DNA of 64,000 nucleotides, from NCBI GenBank assembly GCA_963422465.1, contig OY730171.1, positions 930,001 to 994,000 on the forward strand. The letters run 5' to 3'. Below, piece by piece: positions 10,923 through 22,129 of the stretch. How positions within the stretch are numbered: the first letter of the stretch is position 1; every line of letters starts with the position of its first letter. The notes below the pieces were generated by a model. That model had not been told where the DNA came from, did no database searches, and was given only the letters and a program-made list of their open reading frames with translations. This stretch comes from Lichina pygmaea (taxonomy: Eukaryota > Ascomycota > Lichinomycetes > Lichinales > Lichinaceae). The translations under genes and the position numbers were made by a program.

Positions 10923-11811
10923 CGTCGAGGCGGATGTACCGCTGTACTTATACGTCGGTCGAAAAAATGGGCTGCCAGCCGAGAGCAGCCGGGCTTATCG
11001 ACGCTTGACTCAGCCGCAGAGCCGGCAGGCCACGGACCAGGTCGAGCTTTCTATTCGTGCGTAGTAATTACCCTCGTACGAGTTCTGCAATGTCAGAAGA
11101 AGGCTCCCACTCACGATGCCTGGAAAGATGTGGGAGAGGGCGTGGAGCCCGACGTGTTGTGTGCTGCAGGCGCTGGTGAGGCTGAAGTGAAGCTGCGACA
11201 ACATTCGAGCGGCTGTGAATGCCTGCGAGCCAAGGACCTGGACAGTTCGATGTCTCTTCACATCTCGATCAGGCCTCTTGGCCAGCGTCGGTTGTCGAAA
11301 GTCGCCTCGTCGAGACTCGGCTTCTCGAGACTCGGCTTGCTACGCGTGTCGACGTCGATGTCGATGCTTTGTTGGGCTGCGGATGTACGTAACGTACTGT
11401 ACTCCCGTTCGCACGGAAGTATGTCCGTTACGTACGTACGTACGGTGAAACCACTAGAGCAACTGAGGAAGAGCCTTGTTTTCGGCACCGGTGACCCACA
11501 ACGGAGTGGGAGCTACGATAGCCTGATTACTTGATCGGACGATCGACAGATGGCTGAGAGAGCGAGGGGGAAGTTGGAGCATCTTTGTGATCTGCTCCTA
11601 GGCTCGGAGTTCGGCATCGTCGTCGTTGTTGCGGTCGTACGAGAAGAGCTTCAAGTGGGGTGGGCTCTTCTGTTGCTCGGTAGCAAGATCAGGGGATGAG
11701 GCTGCCCCTGGTGGTTTGAGGTCTCTTGCACCACTCGGTAGGTAGTCGATAGTTGCCTTATGACCTGCCAACTGTCACCTTTACAGTGTTCGCCTTACGA
11801 GTACGCAGATG
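10923..11811. other. Upstream region of the uls1-like gene, no gene seen
   Basis: About 0.9 kb between the start of the uls1-like gene and a transposon. It should contain the promoter of that minus-strand gene. A tandem GAGACTCGGCTT word (about 11313-11340) and a TACGTACGTACG patch (11430-11445) are present. I see no supported coding frame. Confidence 0.55.
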
Positions 11812-11813
11812 TA

Positions 11814-13689
11814 CCCGTGCCTTGGAGGACTCGGTACCCTCATACCTCCCGCTCCCTCGCCAGCTCGGTCGGGACACCCTTACTTCGTGTCTGACAGCGC
11901 AACGGTGTGGACAGCGCAACAGTCCCACACAAAATTAACCCAAATTGGTGTTGACAACCTTCAAACCACGATAACTTTTCAACAACATGGTCAAATTGTA
12001 CGCTGAAGTTGAGGATCGCATCCAGGAGGCTCTTGGTTCCATCCTCCCCGACACAGAGTTCTCAATCCCTGAATTAGCTAGCAAATTTGACGTTCCTGTA
12101 CAACACCTCGAAAATCACCTCAAAGGTACCCCATCTTGAAATGCCCAGATTCCGGTGAACAGAAAGCTCTGTCCAGCTGAAGAAGCTGCTGTCTGTCGCT
12201 ACATTAATAGACTTGATCAGCTAGGACTGTGTGTTAGGCCAGAAATGCTTTGTAACTGTGCCAATGTCATCTTGGTACGGAACCACGACAGAGATGATCC
12301 TCCCCCTACAGTGAGCTCTTGATGGACTTGAAGATTTCTGGATCGTCATCCCAAGTACTTCATACAAAAGCAGAAGGCAACAGATCCAAAGTGGAAAGTT
12401 GCCAACAATGCTAAGTCAATAGAAGAATGGTTCAAAGATTTCCATTCTACATACCTAGAGAAAGGTATCCAGCCCAGTGACTGCTGGAATATGGACAAGT
12501 TGCCTAGTCTCATCCTGTACAGACCAAAGAAAGTAGTTGACAGACTACAGGAAAAAGAGAGGGAAAGACAGAGAGACACAGAACTTTGATGGCCAGCAAC
12601 CCCCCCTGCACTGTGGCCACAGGCTACAGAGCCAATGTTTACAACACCCCTCGCAATTTGTATGTTCAAACTGCAGCTCAGCCACTACATGGATCTGGAA
12701 ACACCAAGCTACCCCGAGGATTTACACAAAATCGCCAAAGCATCTGTTGTCTTTGCAACAGAGAACATCATTCTCAAGAACAAGCTTAGCTATACAAAGG
12801 CAGCAGAAAAAGCTTGAAGCACTCACCAGAAACCAAGCTGGTGACAAGTCCAGAATGGTGGGTCCATCAGCTCTGGGGCAGCCCAAGCTGTGGTGGAAAA
12901 AAGATGGATTGAGGAGGAAAAGTGTGTGGAACATGCTTGAGTACGTGAGGTAAAGAAGGCTGAAAAGGCAGCAGTCACTAAGGCAAAGGAGGAAGCAAAG
13001 ACAGCGAAAGAGGTGGAGAAAGTAGCAGCAGCCAAAGTAAAGGAAGATGCAAAGATAGCAAAAGAGATGGCAAAGACAGTAAAGAAAGTGATGCAGACAA
13101 TGACAGCGGGGCATGGTGGGGCAGTGGTAGCAGAGCATGGTGGGGCAACATTGGCAGGGCTGGCCGTGGCGACCGAGGAGCAAGCAACAGCGGACCTGAC
13201 AGCAGACCTGGAGGTCGTGGAGCCAGCAATCTCCACAGTGTCTCAACAACACCACAAATTTCCAGATGAGGCAACACCTTGGATACTGATAGAACATCTG
13301 ATCTAGAATCAGATAGGCCCCTGAAATCTACAATTTTATCACTTTTTTGTAAAGTTATTAACATTCTAAATTAGATCTGTTGAGGATCTGTCATTGGTGT
13401 AGTAGCTACGGTACGGTACTCTAGTCTCTCAGGAACACTACAAATTTTATGACAATTCCAAAACTTCAGGGATTGTACTAGACAAGTAGGGGAATCCAAT
13501 GAGCAAATCAGATTCCAATTTAGTTGTGGTGTTGTGAAGTTATAGAACTGCAAAGCCAATTCTGTGGAAGATAACTGTTGCGCTGTCCACACTGTTGCGC
13601 TGTCGGACACCCTTACGAAGTAAGGGTGTCCTGACCGAGCTGGCGAGGGAGCGGGAGGTACGAGGGTACCAAGTCCTCCAAGGCATGGG
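11814..13689 (+). mobile_element. Fot1/pogo-type DNA transposon, internally deleted, with 109-bp inverted repeats
   Basis: Left end CCCGTGCCTTGGAGGAC, right end (reverse complement) CCCATGCCTTGGAGGAC; the match runs about 109 bp. TA flanks both ends (11812-11813, 13690-13691), the Tc1/mariner target-site duplication. Inside, from ATG 11987, is a helix-turn-helix (FSIPELASKFDVPVQHLENH), then in another frame PAEEAAVCRYINRLDQLGL (CENP-B-like HTH), then IEEWFKDFHSTYLEKGIQ and DCWNMDK, where the first DDE aspartate would sit. The core of the DDE domain is missing after that point; a Lys/Ala-rich coiled-coil tail, typical of Fot transposases, follows around 12950-13100. Stops and frame changes occur, so it cannot move itself. 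The right inverted repeat has a perfect 12-bp stem (13605-13631). Confidence 0.85.
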
Positions 13690-13692
13690 TAC

Positions 13693-14380
13693 TTCATTTT
13701 GAGCCGCATGTGGAATCCAGTATGACACTGGTTGTCTCACCATCGGGTCACTAGGCATCTCAGAAACTTCTGAGAGATGCGGCTTAGAATGCGGCTCAAC
13801 AAAGTTGCCGGGCGTGACAGCAACATTGTGGGGTGACGGTTTTTCAGGCTGTTTGCGGCTCTACTCGTAAGAGGGCATGGTGGGCTAAAGCCCTAATTAG
13901 CTGCGGCATGCGAAACCTACAGTACAGGCACGGACAGGAACAACAGGGGAGCTGCGTATGGGGTACGAGGTTCTTGCTTGTCGTACCTCCTTTCAAGGCG
14001 CACTAAAATGTAGCTTGTACTGATCCTCGAAGTACTCTTCTAGCTCGTGTCACACGTGGCAAAAGACTTTGTGATCATCACGTGCTTCGTTACGCGCCTG
14101 TGCCGAGGAACCACCCCCTCCCTCCCTAACTTCGCGTGCGTCCAGTATAGAAGTACGGATTACAAGGAGTATAGTCAAGACACCTTGGCATCCGCCAAGA
14201 GCATTCATGAGTCCAACAATCAACTCAGTCCAATGATGTATTTCCGGTAGTGTACATACGTATGTTCTGGTGATAATCAGCTTCAGTTTCAAATCCCTAC
14301 AACATCACCACTTTACCGGTACTGTACGTACCGGTATGGCTGTTTTGTACTTTAAAGTCCAAGGCTTGAACCCAGGAGAT
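13693..14380. other. Spacer with a small inverted repeat
   Basis: GAGCCGCAT (13701) and ATGCGGCTC (ending about 13797) bracket a 97-bp stretch with an inner hairpin (GCATCTCAGAA..TTCTGAGAGATGC). This could be a miniature element or a terminator-like fold. Nothing else is recognised up to the direct repeat at 14381. Confidence 0.45.
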
Positions 14381-14464
14381 GTCAAACGCACTACGTGTAC
14401 CTGTGTACATATACCAAGTACGGCTACCTGACAAAGAGAGTTGCACTCTTTTGTCAGCTTTCAG
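14381..14464 (+). repeat. Direct repeat with internal hairpin, copy 1
   Basis: Begins GTCAAACGCACTACGTGTAC and ends TTTTGTCAGCTTTCAG. It matches 14684-14772 at nearly every base. Inside is a stem CTGACAAAGAG..CTCTTTTGTCAG. Confidence 0.8.
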
Positions 14465-14683
14465 TTATGAGCCCGGAGCTGCTTCATAGACTGCCTAGGT
14501 GAAAAGTAGAGAAGTGGACTGGTAGGAAGACCAGAGGACACACCCCGCCCTTGACAGCGAGGTACGTATATACATACGTACACCACTAGATTATTAGCCG
14601 ACGGGTATGGATATGACACATAGTGCGAGAGTACAGGCAGTGCCTGCAGACAGGGGCCGACACCACTACCTGGGGGGGGGGTT

Positions 14684-14772
14684 GTCAAACACACTACGTG
14701 TACGTGTACCTGTGTACATATACCAAGTAAGGCTACCTGACAAGAGAGTTGCGCTCTTTTGTCAGCTTTCAG
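14684..14772 (+). repeat. Direct repeat with internal hairpin, copy 2
   Basis: Begins GTCAAACACACTACGTGTAC. It has one extra GTGTAC step compared with copy 1 and the same hairpin (CTGACAAGAG..CTCTTTTGTCAG). The copies are 303 bp apart, start to start, so the pair could bound a small element or be a local duplication. Confidence 0.8.
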
Positions 14773-15540
14773 GAGACCGTAGAAGACATGTCCCAACAGC
14801 ATGCCTCAACATCTTGCTGTTCAATGGGGGGCAGCAACATCTGCGCGGCCTCCATCATTGTCATCATCACCTGGAGTCTTTCAAGACTTCCAGAAGACCA
14901 CGTGGACTGCAACCGCAATGGGAAGAACCGCGAAGCACCCCACTGGAAGACTCATTCCCCAGGTCACATCTACAGACGCCTATGCCAAGGATGTCTGGGA
15001 CCCCCCCCAGAAAAAAGCCAGGAACAGGAGGACGAAAATGTCAATGAGTCGACCATGGTGGACTTCTATGCTACGGATAAGACTGGTTTGATGTCCCCAT
15101 CCAGCCGGGCACTTCGGTCGAGACTGTACCATCGATGGTACAGGCTATTAGTTCTGGTGGCTGAAGATAAGGAAGAACATTGGCTGTGAAGTACTCGTAC
15201 CTTGACGATGAAGTGCGTGACGTATTGGACAATCCAAAGACATTCTTGAACCAAACCAAAGCTATCCGTAGGTCTGTCTTGTCCGCAGTTGAGTATTGGT
15301 GGGCAATGATTGAGCTAGTCCAGCAGATGGACCTCAAGCCCAAAAGGCCGGACGAGATCTTGTACGATGTGTTCGAGAGAACATGCATGTTGCTTGTGAT
15401 GTCATCAAAGCCTGCCGCCATTTCATGAGAAGGGAGGATGCAGCTGCTAATGATTCGGGCGATATCAGAGTCGATGAATATCGACGAGTGCGTGCCTAGG
15501 GAAAAGGCAATCAGTACGCGAACATACTGAATACGTTATT
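14773..15540 (+). other. Coding-like relic of unknown family
   Basis: Two plus-strand open frames in succession (14749-15189 and 15180-15428) have non-repetitive, protein-like composition, for example NESTMVDFYATDKTGLMSPS and KYSYLDDEVRDVLDNPKTFL, then VEYWWAMIELVQQMDLKPKR. The GC content is lower than in the host genes. It lies between a direct repeat pair and an integrase fossil, so it may belong to a mobile element. I cannot assign a family. Confidence 0.3.
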
Positions 15541-15654
15541 AGAGCTGAGCTAATTTGAGAAACAGATGCCTTGGTTACCAGAATGCAGGAGGTTGGGTCT
15601 CGAGACCAAGCAGGCCTTCCGACAACAGTCTTAAGTCTGCGCTGGGTCGAGGAA

Positions 15655-16016
15655 AGCTCGCCATCTTTCGTTGGCTTTTGGCGAATTTATGCAAGACCTG
15701 CCAACACATCAACCCAACAGATCGCTGGTCCAAGGTAGACTGTCAGCAATCCGGGTGTCAGAACTGCCTTGGGAAGGCATTGCGACTGACTTCATCGTCG
15801 AGTTGCCTTATCCAGACCCAACAGCTGACCTCAAAGATAAGCCTACAGCACGACCACGGCGGTGGTAGATCGCCACAGCAAAATAGCACGTTGGTTGCTC
15901 TGCCACAGAGAGACATGAACCCTAATCACTCCGCACACCTGTCCCTCAGCAAAATCTTTGGGCTCCACGGTATCCCTAGGTCTATCATGAGCAACCAGGA
16001 CAAACTCTTCACATCA
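15655..16016 (+). mobile_element. Fossil fragment of a Ty3/Gypsy LTR-retrotransposon integrase
   Basis: The segment carries pieces resembling the zinc-binding and catalytic-core parts of a Ty3/Gypsy integrase, for example a DFIVELPYPDP motif and LHGIPRSIMSNQDKLFTS. It is an isolated, broken fragment: no LTRs, gag or reverse transcriptase are seen nearby. The decay suggests an old insertion. Confidence 0.6.
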
Positions 16017-16469
16017 TAGTCCTGGAATGCACACATAGATGTATCACTTTTCCTTTGACAATGATCTTGTCCAACAGGCACCTGTTTCCACTTCCTGCCT
16101 GTCCATGAGTTATCAGACTTGACAACCTGCGATCATGTGTACGATCAACAATACTTTGGATCTTTGAGCGGGATGTTTGATTCTGAGCAATCTTGTGGCT
16201 TTAACTACTGGAGGTGAGGGGAATAGCTCTAGCTATATATACTACTCCTACTCCTAGTGCTACCCCAGTCAACATCACCATCTCTGCTCCTAGTGCTGTG
16301 CGCTGAATCTCAGTGGTGTAGATCCTCAACCTCGACTCTCTGTCACGGACACACCGGACACGGGCGGTCTGCCATGTTCATGGGTGTCGTGCCAAGCCAA
16401 GTGTCGCCACGCGAACATGGCAGTGGATACCTGAGCCCTCAGACAGCCGGCTTGTTCCAGGGTCTGAAA

Positions 16470-16500
<31 letters not shown>

Positions 16501-16904
16501 GAGTTCGACTCCCGTATTGCTCATTTCTTTGGGGCGTGTATCAAGGTACTATTGCATGGCCAACGTCACACACATTCAGAGCTTTAGTAGCGGGAACTTC
16601 AACAGAGCTCAGCCCTGATATCGTCTTGTCCTGGGATGACGATGGAGGTTGAACATGACCTATCATCAACCATCTACTCTCTACTCTCTACACATGTGAT
16701 AGGAGTTCCATCGCAAGCGTCACAGACTAGTCTGAGCTCTTGTCTAGCCATGCGGCCATTGTCGGCCGTTGGGACGTCGGGAAGTCTGAACCTCCAGGCA
16801 CGCCCCGCTCCCCCTCCCCCCCCCCCCCCCCCCAACCCTACACACCAATCCCCACCGAGCGTCCTCCACAGACAAACTACAGTACCTGCCTGATTCCTCG
16901 GGTA
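16017..16904. other. Spacer with long G and C runs
   Basis: Holds G27 (16471-16497) and C18 (16816-16833). No gene is recognised. A tRNA-like B-box follows the G run but does not fold (see rejected items). Confidence 0.55.
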
Positions 16905-17088
16905 CAGTGTCACGACACAAGTCTGCGTACACCGGTACGACCTATCGGCTGCCATCTTCTTAAGTACCGGTAATGCGACAGAATCAGAGTTACAGCGACA
17001 GCAGCAAGTTGATGATCTATTGATCCTCCGGACTAACCCGAGGTAGATTATGTATGAAGGTGTACGCAGACTTGCGTCGTGCCAACTG
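16905..17088. mobile_element. MITE, copy 1 (184 bp, TA-flanked)
   Basis: Starts CAGTGTCACGACACAAGTC and ends with its inverted counterpart (reverse complement CAGTTGGCACGACGCAAGTC). The inverted repeats pair over about 28 bases through TCTGCGTACACC. TA lies directly outside both ends (16903-16904, 17089-17090). A second copy at 48074-48249 shares the whole interior (AATGCGACAGAATCAGAGT, GGACTAACCCGAGGTAGATT). The CAGTG start and TA target point to the Tc1/mariner/pogo superfamily. There is no coding capacity. Confidence 0.85.
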
Positions 17089-18402
17089 TACAGCCCGGCC
17101 ACATCCATTGTGGATCCTACGTAGCAAGAAGACTCCATCCAGAAGAATCCATCCAGGAGAGTCCCATCCAGGAGAGTCCCATCCAGGAGAGTCCCATGCA
17201 GACAGTGATATAAAAAGCCCCAAAACTATTTGGCCAGCTCTGATAGGAGTAACAAAAAATGAAAATTTTTTGTTTTTTTTTGAGTAGCAGTGACATGGCT
17301 CTCGACATAAACTGGATGCTAGGAATCAATGAACATTGGAAATCGCGTGGGTACATGTCTAGGGGTTGGTCGTGTGTGTGCGTAAGAGTACGTATGGTAT
17401 ATCGGAGTATGGCACGTCCGAGTATGAATCACAGCTCATGCCGATGTGTTCGACTACTGGCATCATATGGAGCAGGGGCAAGAGCTTCTCATCAAAGACT
17501 TTTTTCATGTTTTCCACGGAATAAAGTACCGTCGACAGAGACGGCGAGGCCACCGCTGCCACGTACAGAGGCTGGGTTAGGCCAGCTCGATCAGAACACG
17601 GTCACTCGTACACACGCACAGTGGACAGCTGGCTTGATCCCTTGCATCTCTCGACGTTCGTGGCATGCGACTGGTCATCACCAACCCCTTTCCCACAAGG
17701 CATGATCATCACTCATCTCGAGAACATGTCTATGAGACTTCCATCGCCCTGGCCGTTGTAGATGGTCTTGGCTGCGTAGGAAGAGATGCGAGCTTCGCGG
17801 GGGCCGCTCAGCACTGCAAAAACGCGATTACTCATTATGGGCTCTCGAGCACCTGACGCCATGACACCTCTCGCCGTCTTTCAGGGTCGTCGTCATCGTC
17901 TGTCATGATCTTCGTGGTCGTCGTCGTCGTCGTTAATGTTTGTTCGTCCGGTCATCCTTCGGAGAGGGGAGAGAAGGAGAAGTGCACGGCTGTCACGGCT
18001 TTCAACTCAGGCAACGGTAAACACAGGAGCGAGGAGACGACAGGGATTGAATTCTTGGCAGAGAGCACGGGAGACCGTTGGCCATCGGGCCTGGACCTGG
18101 ACGTAACGCTCGTGCCGCGTACACGCCTCTCGGTGCTTGGTGCGTTGTGGTCTTCACCGGCGTGCTTTCGAGCAGACGATGTCTGAAAAGGTGTGGCAAC
18201 ACACGGTGAAATCGGACTCACGGGAGGAGGCGCTGGTCTGTATGAGGATAGGTCGTGTGCGTCAGCCGGCGCGACGCCGAAGCAAAGACAGCCCATCGAA
18301 AGAGACAAGGGCGACACTCGGACCGGCCTCCCGAGAAAGAGAGGGCTCGTGGCTGGTACGTGCCGGTGTTGGCTCGCACAGCTTGCCGTGGTGCAGACAG
18401 TT
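17089..18402. other. Spacer including a 15-bp minisatellite
   Basis: Four tandem units of about CATCCAGGAGAGTCC at 17135-17194, the first degenerate. No supported gene follows. The right end is the 3' flank of the Boi-like gene. Confidence 0.6.
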
Positions 18403-20435
18403 TCAGCGATTGCCTGCCGTCGGGCCGCTCTCGTCGCCCATCCGGTCGAACTGAATGAAGAAGCTGGCGGCCGAGGTCGTATCCACTGTTGCCGTTGCCG
18501 TCGGGGTCTGACCGACGCCGACGCCGCTCGTCGCCGGCTCGGAGCCCCGGCGATCGTCGCCGAGGTTGACGGCTTCGATGTTCAGTCCCCCCTCGACGCC
18601 CGTCGGGCTCCGCGCGGCCGAGGCGGAGACGGGCGCCGAGACGGGGCCGCCGTCGTCCTCGTCGGGACCCATGAGGGCCGGTGGTCGATAGCGCAGCTGC
18701 TGCGCCTTGGCGAGCGAGATCGTCTTCTGCTGGTACGTCGACGTCGGCTTGCTCTCGTCGTCGCGCGCGATCGTGGCTTTCATGAGCGCCGCCATCCACA
18801 GCCGGCCGACGTGGATGTTGTCGACGGCGAAGTAATGCACCGTCGGCTTGGTGAAGTTGACGGCCCGCGAGATGCCGGCGCGGGGAGGCACCAGCTTGAA
18901 GATGAAGACGGCATCGGAGCCGGAGCCGGAGCCGGAGCCCGACGACACCAGTGGCGACATGGCGGCCGCGTCGGCGGCGGCCATGGTGGGCGTCACGGCC
19001 CCGACCGGGCTGGTGGGGCTCGTCGTGGCGCCCGTCAAGGTCGCATGGAGCCCCGTGATGCGGTCGTTGTCGGCCGGCAGGACGCGGTGCGACGAGATGT
19101 CGATGACGCCCCGCTCCTGCTCGTCCTTCTCCGAGTAGTAGTACGACAGCCTGCGGCCGCGCAGGACGAAGAGCCGCGACTTCCAGGTGCTCATGAGGCT
19201 CGTGCTCTTCTTCTTCATCCAGCCGCAGTAGTTGCAATCCATCATCTGCTCCTGCGGCGTCTTCTTCTCGAGCCCGCGGAGATAGGCGCTCGTCGCTTTC
19301 TTGGCCTTGCCGCGGACGCCACCGCCGACGCCGCCGGCGCCGCCGGCGGCCGGCGAGTTCGCCGTCGACGGCACGACGGGCGCCTTGGCCGGGTCGGAGC
19401 CCTCGATCTCGAGGCTCCTGCCGCCGGAAGGCGTGCTCGATCCCGTCAGGGTCGGAGACTGCACCGGCGACTCCTTGATCGGAGACGGCACCGACGACGT
19501 CGGCGACGCCACGAGCGCCCTCTCGCCGCCGGTCACGGCGTCGGAGACCACCCTCGTGCCCGTCGATCGGGTCCTCGACGACGGATCCCACATCTGCCGC
19601 ACGGACCTGAACGACGTCCCTCTCGATCGAGGCCTTCCGGCGTCCCGGGCCCCGGCCGGCAAGGTTTCTCCGTCGAGCCTGGTCACCGTCGGCGAGTGTC
19701 CGTCCTTCGACGGCGGCAGCGGCAGGAACGGGCTGTCGGCGGCCTGCTTCTTTCGTTTGCGGTCCTTGGACGGCTTCCCGTAGTAGGCCTGTGCGGCGGG
19801 AGAGGTCGGCGAGGCCGTCTTCGTCCGGTCCCTCGCCGAGTCGGCGCTGCCGAAGCGAGCGTGTCGGAAGCCGGCCGAGGCCGGGAAGAGGCGCCGGTGG
19901 TGGTGGTGGTCGTCGTCGTCGTTGTGGTTGTGGTTGTAGCTCGAGCTCCTCGAATGCGCAACGGTGTCGCGCTTGCGGAGCACGTTGCGGGACCGACGAG
20001 CTTCGTTCTCGCCCTGAGAGAAGTAGCCTCGGTCGAGGTCGGGCGGCGTCGCCAGGCCGGTCTCGTCCGGTCGCTGCGAGACCTCGGTCGAGGCGTCGGC
20101 GGTGCCGAGGGTCGCTCGGTGAACGCTGCCGGCCGACCTCGGCGTCGCGTTCGCGTTGTCGAGACCGGCCGTCGCGGCACCCATGGTCCAGTCACGGTCG
20201 AAGGATGCCTGCTTCGCGTGCGACGTCGCCGGGGCGCGTGCCGGACTGGAGCTGTAGGTGGCATCGCCGTCGGTCGTCGTCGTCATGGACGCCGCTCGCG
20301 CCGAGCCTGCGTTGTCCATGGACGAGTGGCGCCTCGAGTGGTGGTTCAGGTCCCGGATCGACGCCGCCGACGGCCGCCTCGGGCTGCTCGGCCGGACCTG
20401 GGACGTGTAGGACGACTGACGCGAGTGAGCGTCCT

Positions 20436-20466
<31 letters not shown>

Positions 20467-20485
20467 AGGATGCTGCAGCCCGAGG

Positions 20486-20521
<36 letters not shown>

Positions 20522-22129
20522 TGCGGCTGCGGTGGGAGGCGCCGCGGCGAGGGCGACATGGGGTTGGATCCCTCGGTGAGGCTGGGTATGCGAGGGAGGA
20601 CGGTCGGGGTCGGGGTCGCGCTGGCGCGGGATCGGGCCGCAGAGGGCGGCGTGCCCGCGGCCGGCCGACGATGGCCGGTCGAGGTCCGGGTCGGCTCGTC
20701 CGTGGCCGTGGCTTCCTGCTGCAGGTTGTGGATGATCTGCCAGGTCCGCAGGCGTCTGCCGACGGAGCCGAGCTCGAACTCCTTGATGAACAGGGACTGC
20801 CGGTCCAGGCCGAGGAGCACGTCGCCGGAGATCTCCTGCTCGAAGAAGACGTCGCAATGGCGCTCCTCGACGCCGACGCCCAGCAGGTATTCGGCCACCT
20901 GGGCGGCCGACCACCGTCTGACGTCGGCCTCGTCGACCCGAGGCTGATCTTCTTCGTCCGTGTCGTGACCGGCGATGTACGAAGGCGGCGGGTCGACCTG
21001 GCTGCTGTAGTCGCTGGCCGAGTCACTCGTGAGCCGCCTGTCCGCGGTGGGGCGACTGTGTCGAGGCGTGTGCATGTTGGTGATATGCTCCTCGATGACG
21101 CTAAGGGTCTGATGCATGACGGGACTGTCTTCGCCCGAGTGATACTGGCCGCCGGAGTAGGCGAGGCTCATCGATCTCGGCGTGCTGGGGCCGATGCTCG
21201 CTGGCGCCGTCCCCGCCGCAGTCGCAGTCGCAGTCGCAGTCGCAGTCGCAGTCGCAGTCGCAGTCGCAGTCGCAGTCGCCGTCGCCGTCGTAGCCGAGGC
21301 TGACGTCGAGGCGGTGCGAGAGCTCTTGGAGGTTTCGCTGCCCGTCGGCTGCGGCTCCGGACCAGATCCATCAGAGCCGATCGAGCTCAAGGCACGAGCA
21401 AGCTCCAGGGCCTCCGGACCCCCATCGTCGGCGGGATTGGGCGAGTCGCGCAAGCGGTCAGCAGCCGGCATCGCCGCGCCGGTTCGACTCGGGAAAGGTG
21501 GTGACGGTTCGCGAAGCTCCCGCTTCCGATCGACGACGAAGGTCCTGACGCTCAGAGGCGTATGGTGATCGTCAGGGGCTCGTCCGTCTTGCGACGGAGC
21601 CAGGGTCGTGTAGACTTGCCGTCGCGGCGTTCCGTCAGCGGCCGTGGCCTCCCTTCCTCCTGGAACAAGCTTCGAAAAAGGCCTCACCTTGAGGAAACAA
21701 GCCCGTCTCGCACGTGCGGCGATGACGACCGAGATACCAGCCGTCGTCGAAGTCGTCGTCCCGCTCTATGAGATCGACGTAGTCCCCCTTCGACATGTTC
21801 AGCTCGTCGGCACTCCGGGCCTTGAAGTCGTCTGCGGAAGAGTGGGTTTTCGCGGTCAGCTCGGTCTCTCTCCTCATCGAGACGAGGTACGGTGCTCGAG
21901 CTTGGCGGATACGAGACACGCGCAACGGCAGGCCGGAGCGAGGTCCGAGCTGCCGCGGCGGGGAGGGCTGGGCCGCGAGCAGCAGGGTCGTTCACGACCG
22001 GCGCACAGCCAAGGAGACGGCGCGAGGTGAAAGGAGGCATCACGACTTACGAACGACGAGCAGCCTCTCGCCGGGTTCGGCCTTCCGCACGGGAGCCCTC
22101 ACGTCGGGCCTGGCCTTGACCGACGCCAT
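18403..22129 (-). CDS. boi2: Boi1/Boi2-type polarity protein with SH3, SAM and PH domains
   Basis: Three exons fit in phase: 22129-22051, 21831-21688, 21614-18403, about 1144 aa. The joins rebuild an SH3 domain (residues about 22-75: LLVV|HDFKARSADELNMSKGDY, DDGWYLGRH, TGLFPQ-type end then VYTTLAPS). The SAM domain is at about 300-373 (VRRWSAAQVAEYLLGVGV, DRQSLFIKEFELGSVGRRL). The PH domain is at about 865-1015 (YCGWMKKKSTSLMSTWKSR, SYYYSEKDEQERGVIDISSH). Between them are long disordered Ser/Pro-rich parts, with Ala and Pro homopolymers and an alternating Thr-Ala run from a hexanucleotide repeat. In yeast Boi1/2 bind Bem1, Cdc42 and the exocyst at sites of polar growth; in filamentous fungi the homologue should act at the hyphal tip cortex. 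Start chosen because MASVKARPDVRAP leads straight into the SH3 domain. Confidence 0.92.
21220..21283. repeat. Hexanucleotide repeat (CAGTCG)n inside the Boi-like coding region
   Basis: About ten tandem units encode alternating Thr-Ala residues in the N-terminal disordered region. The unit length keeps the frame, so expansions would only change linker length. Confidence 0.9.

Noticed and set aside
16498-16530. tRNA-like T-arm (GCGAGTTCGACTCCCG) directly after the G27 run
   Set aside because: The B-box pattern is good, but the T-stem has a mismatch and the 5' half of a tRNA would have to be the G run. No A-box or acceptor pairing exists.
18193-21303. Plus-strand open frame of 1036 codons opposite the Boi-like gene
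   Set aside because: Shadow frame: Arg/Val-rich translation of GC-rich codons, no domains, while the minus strand gives clear SH3, SAM and PH domains.
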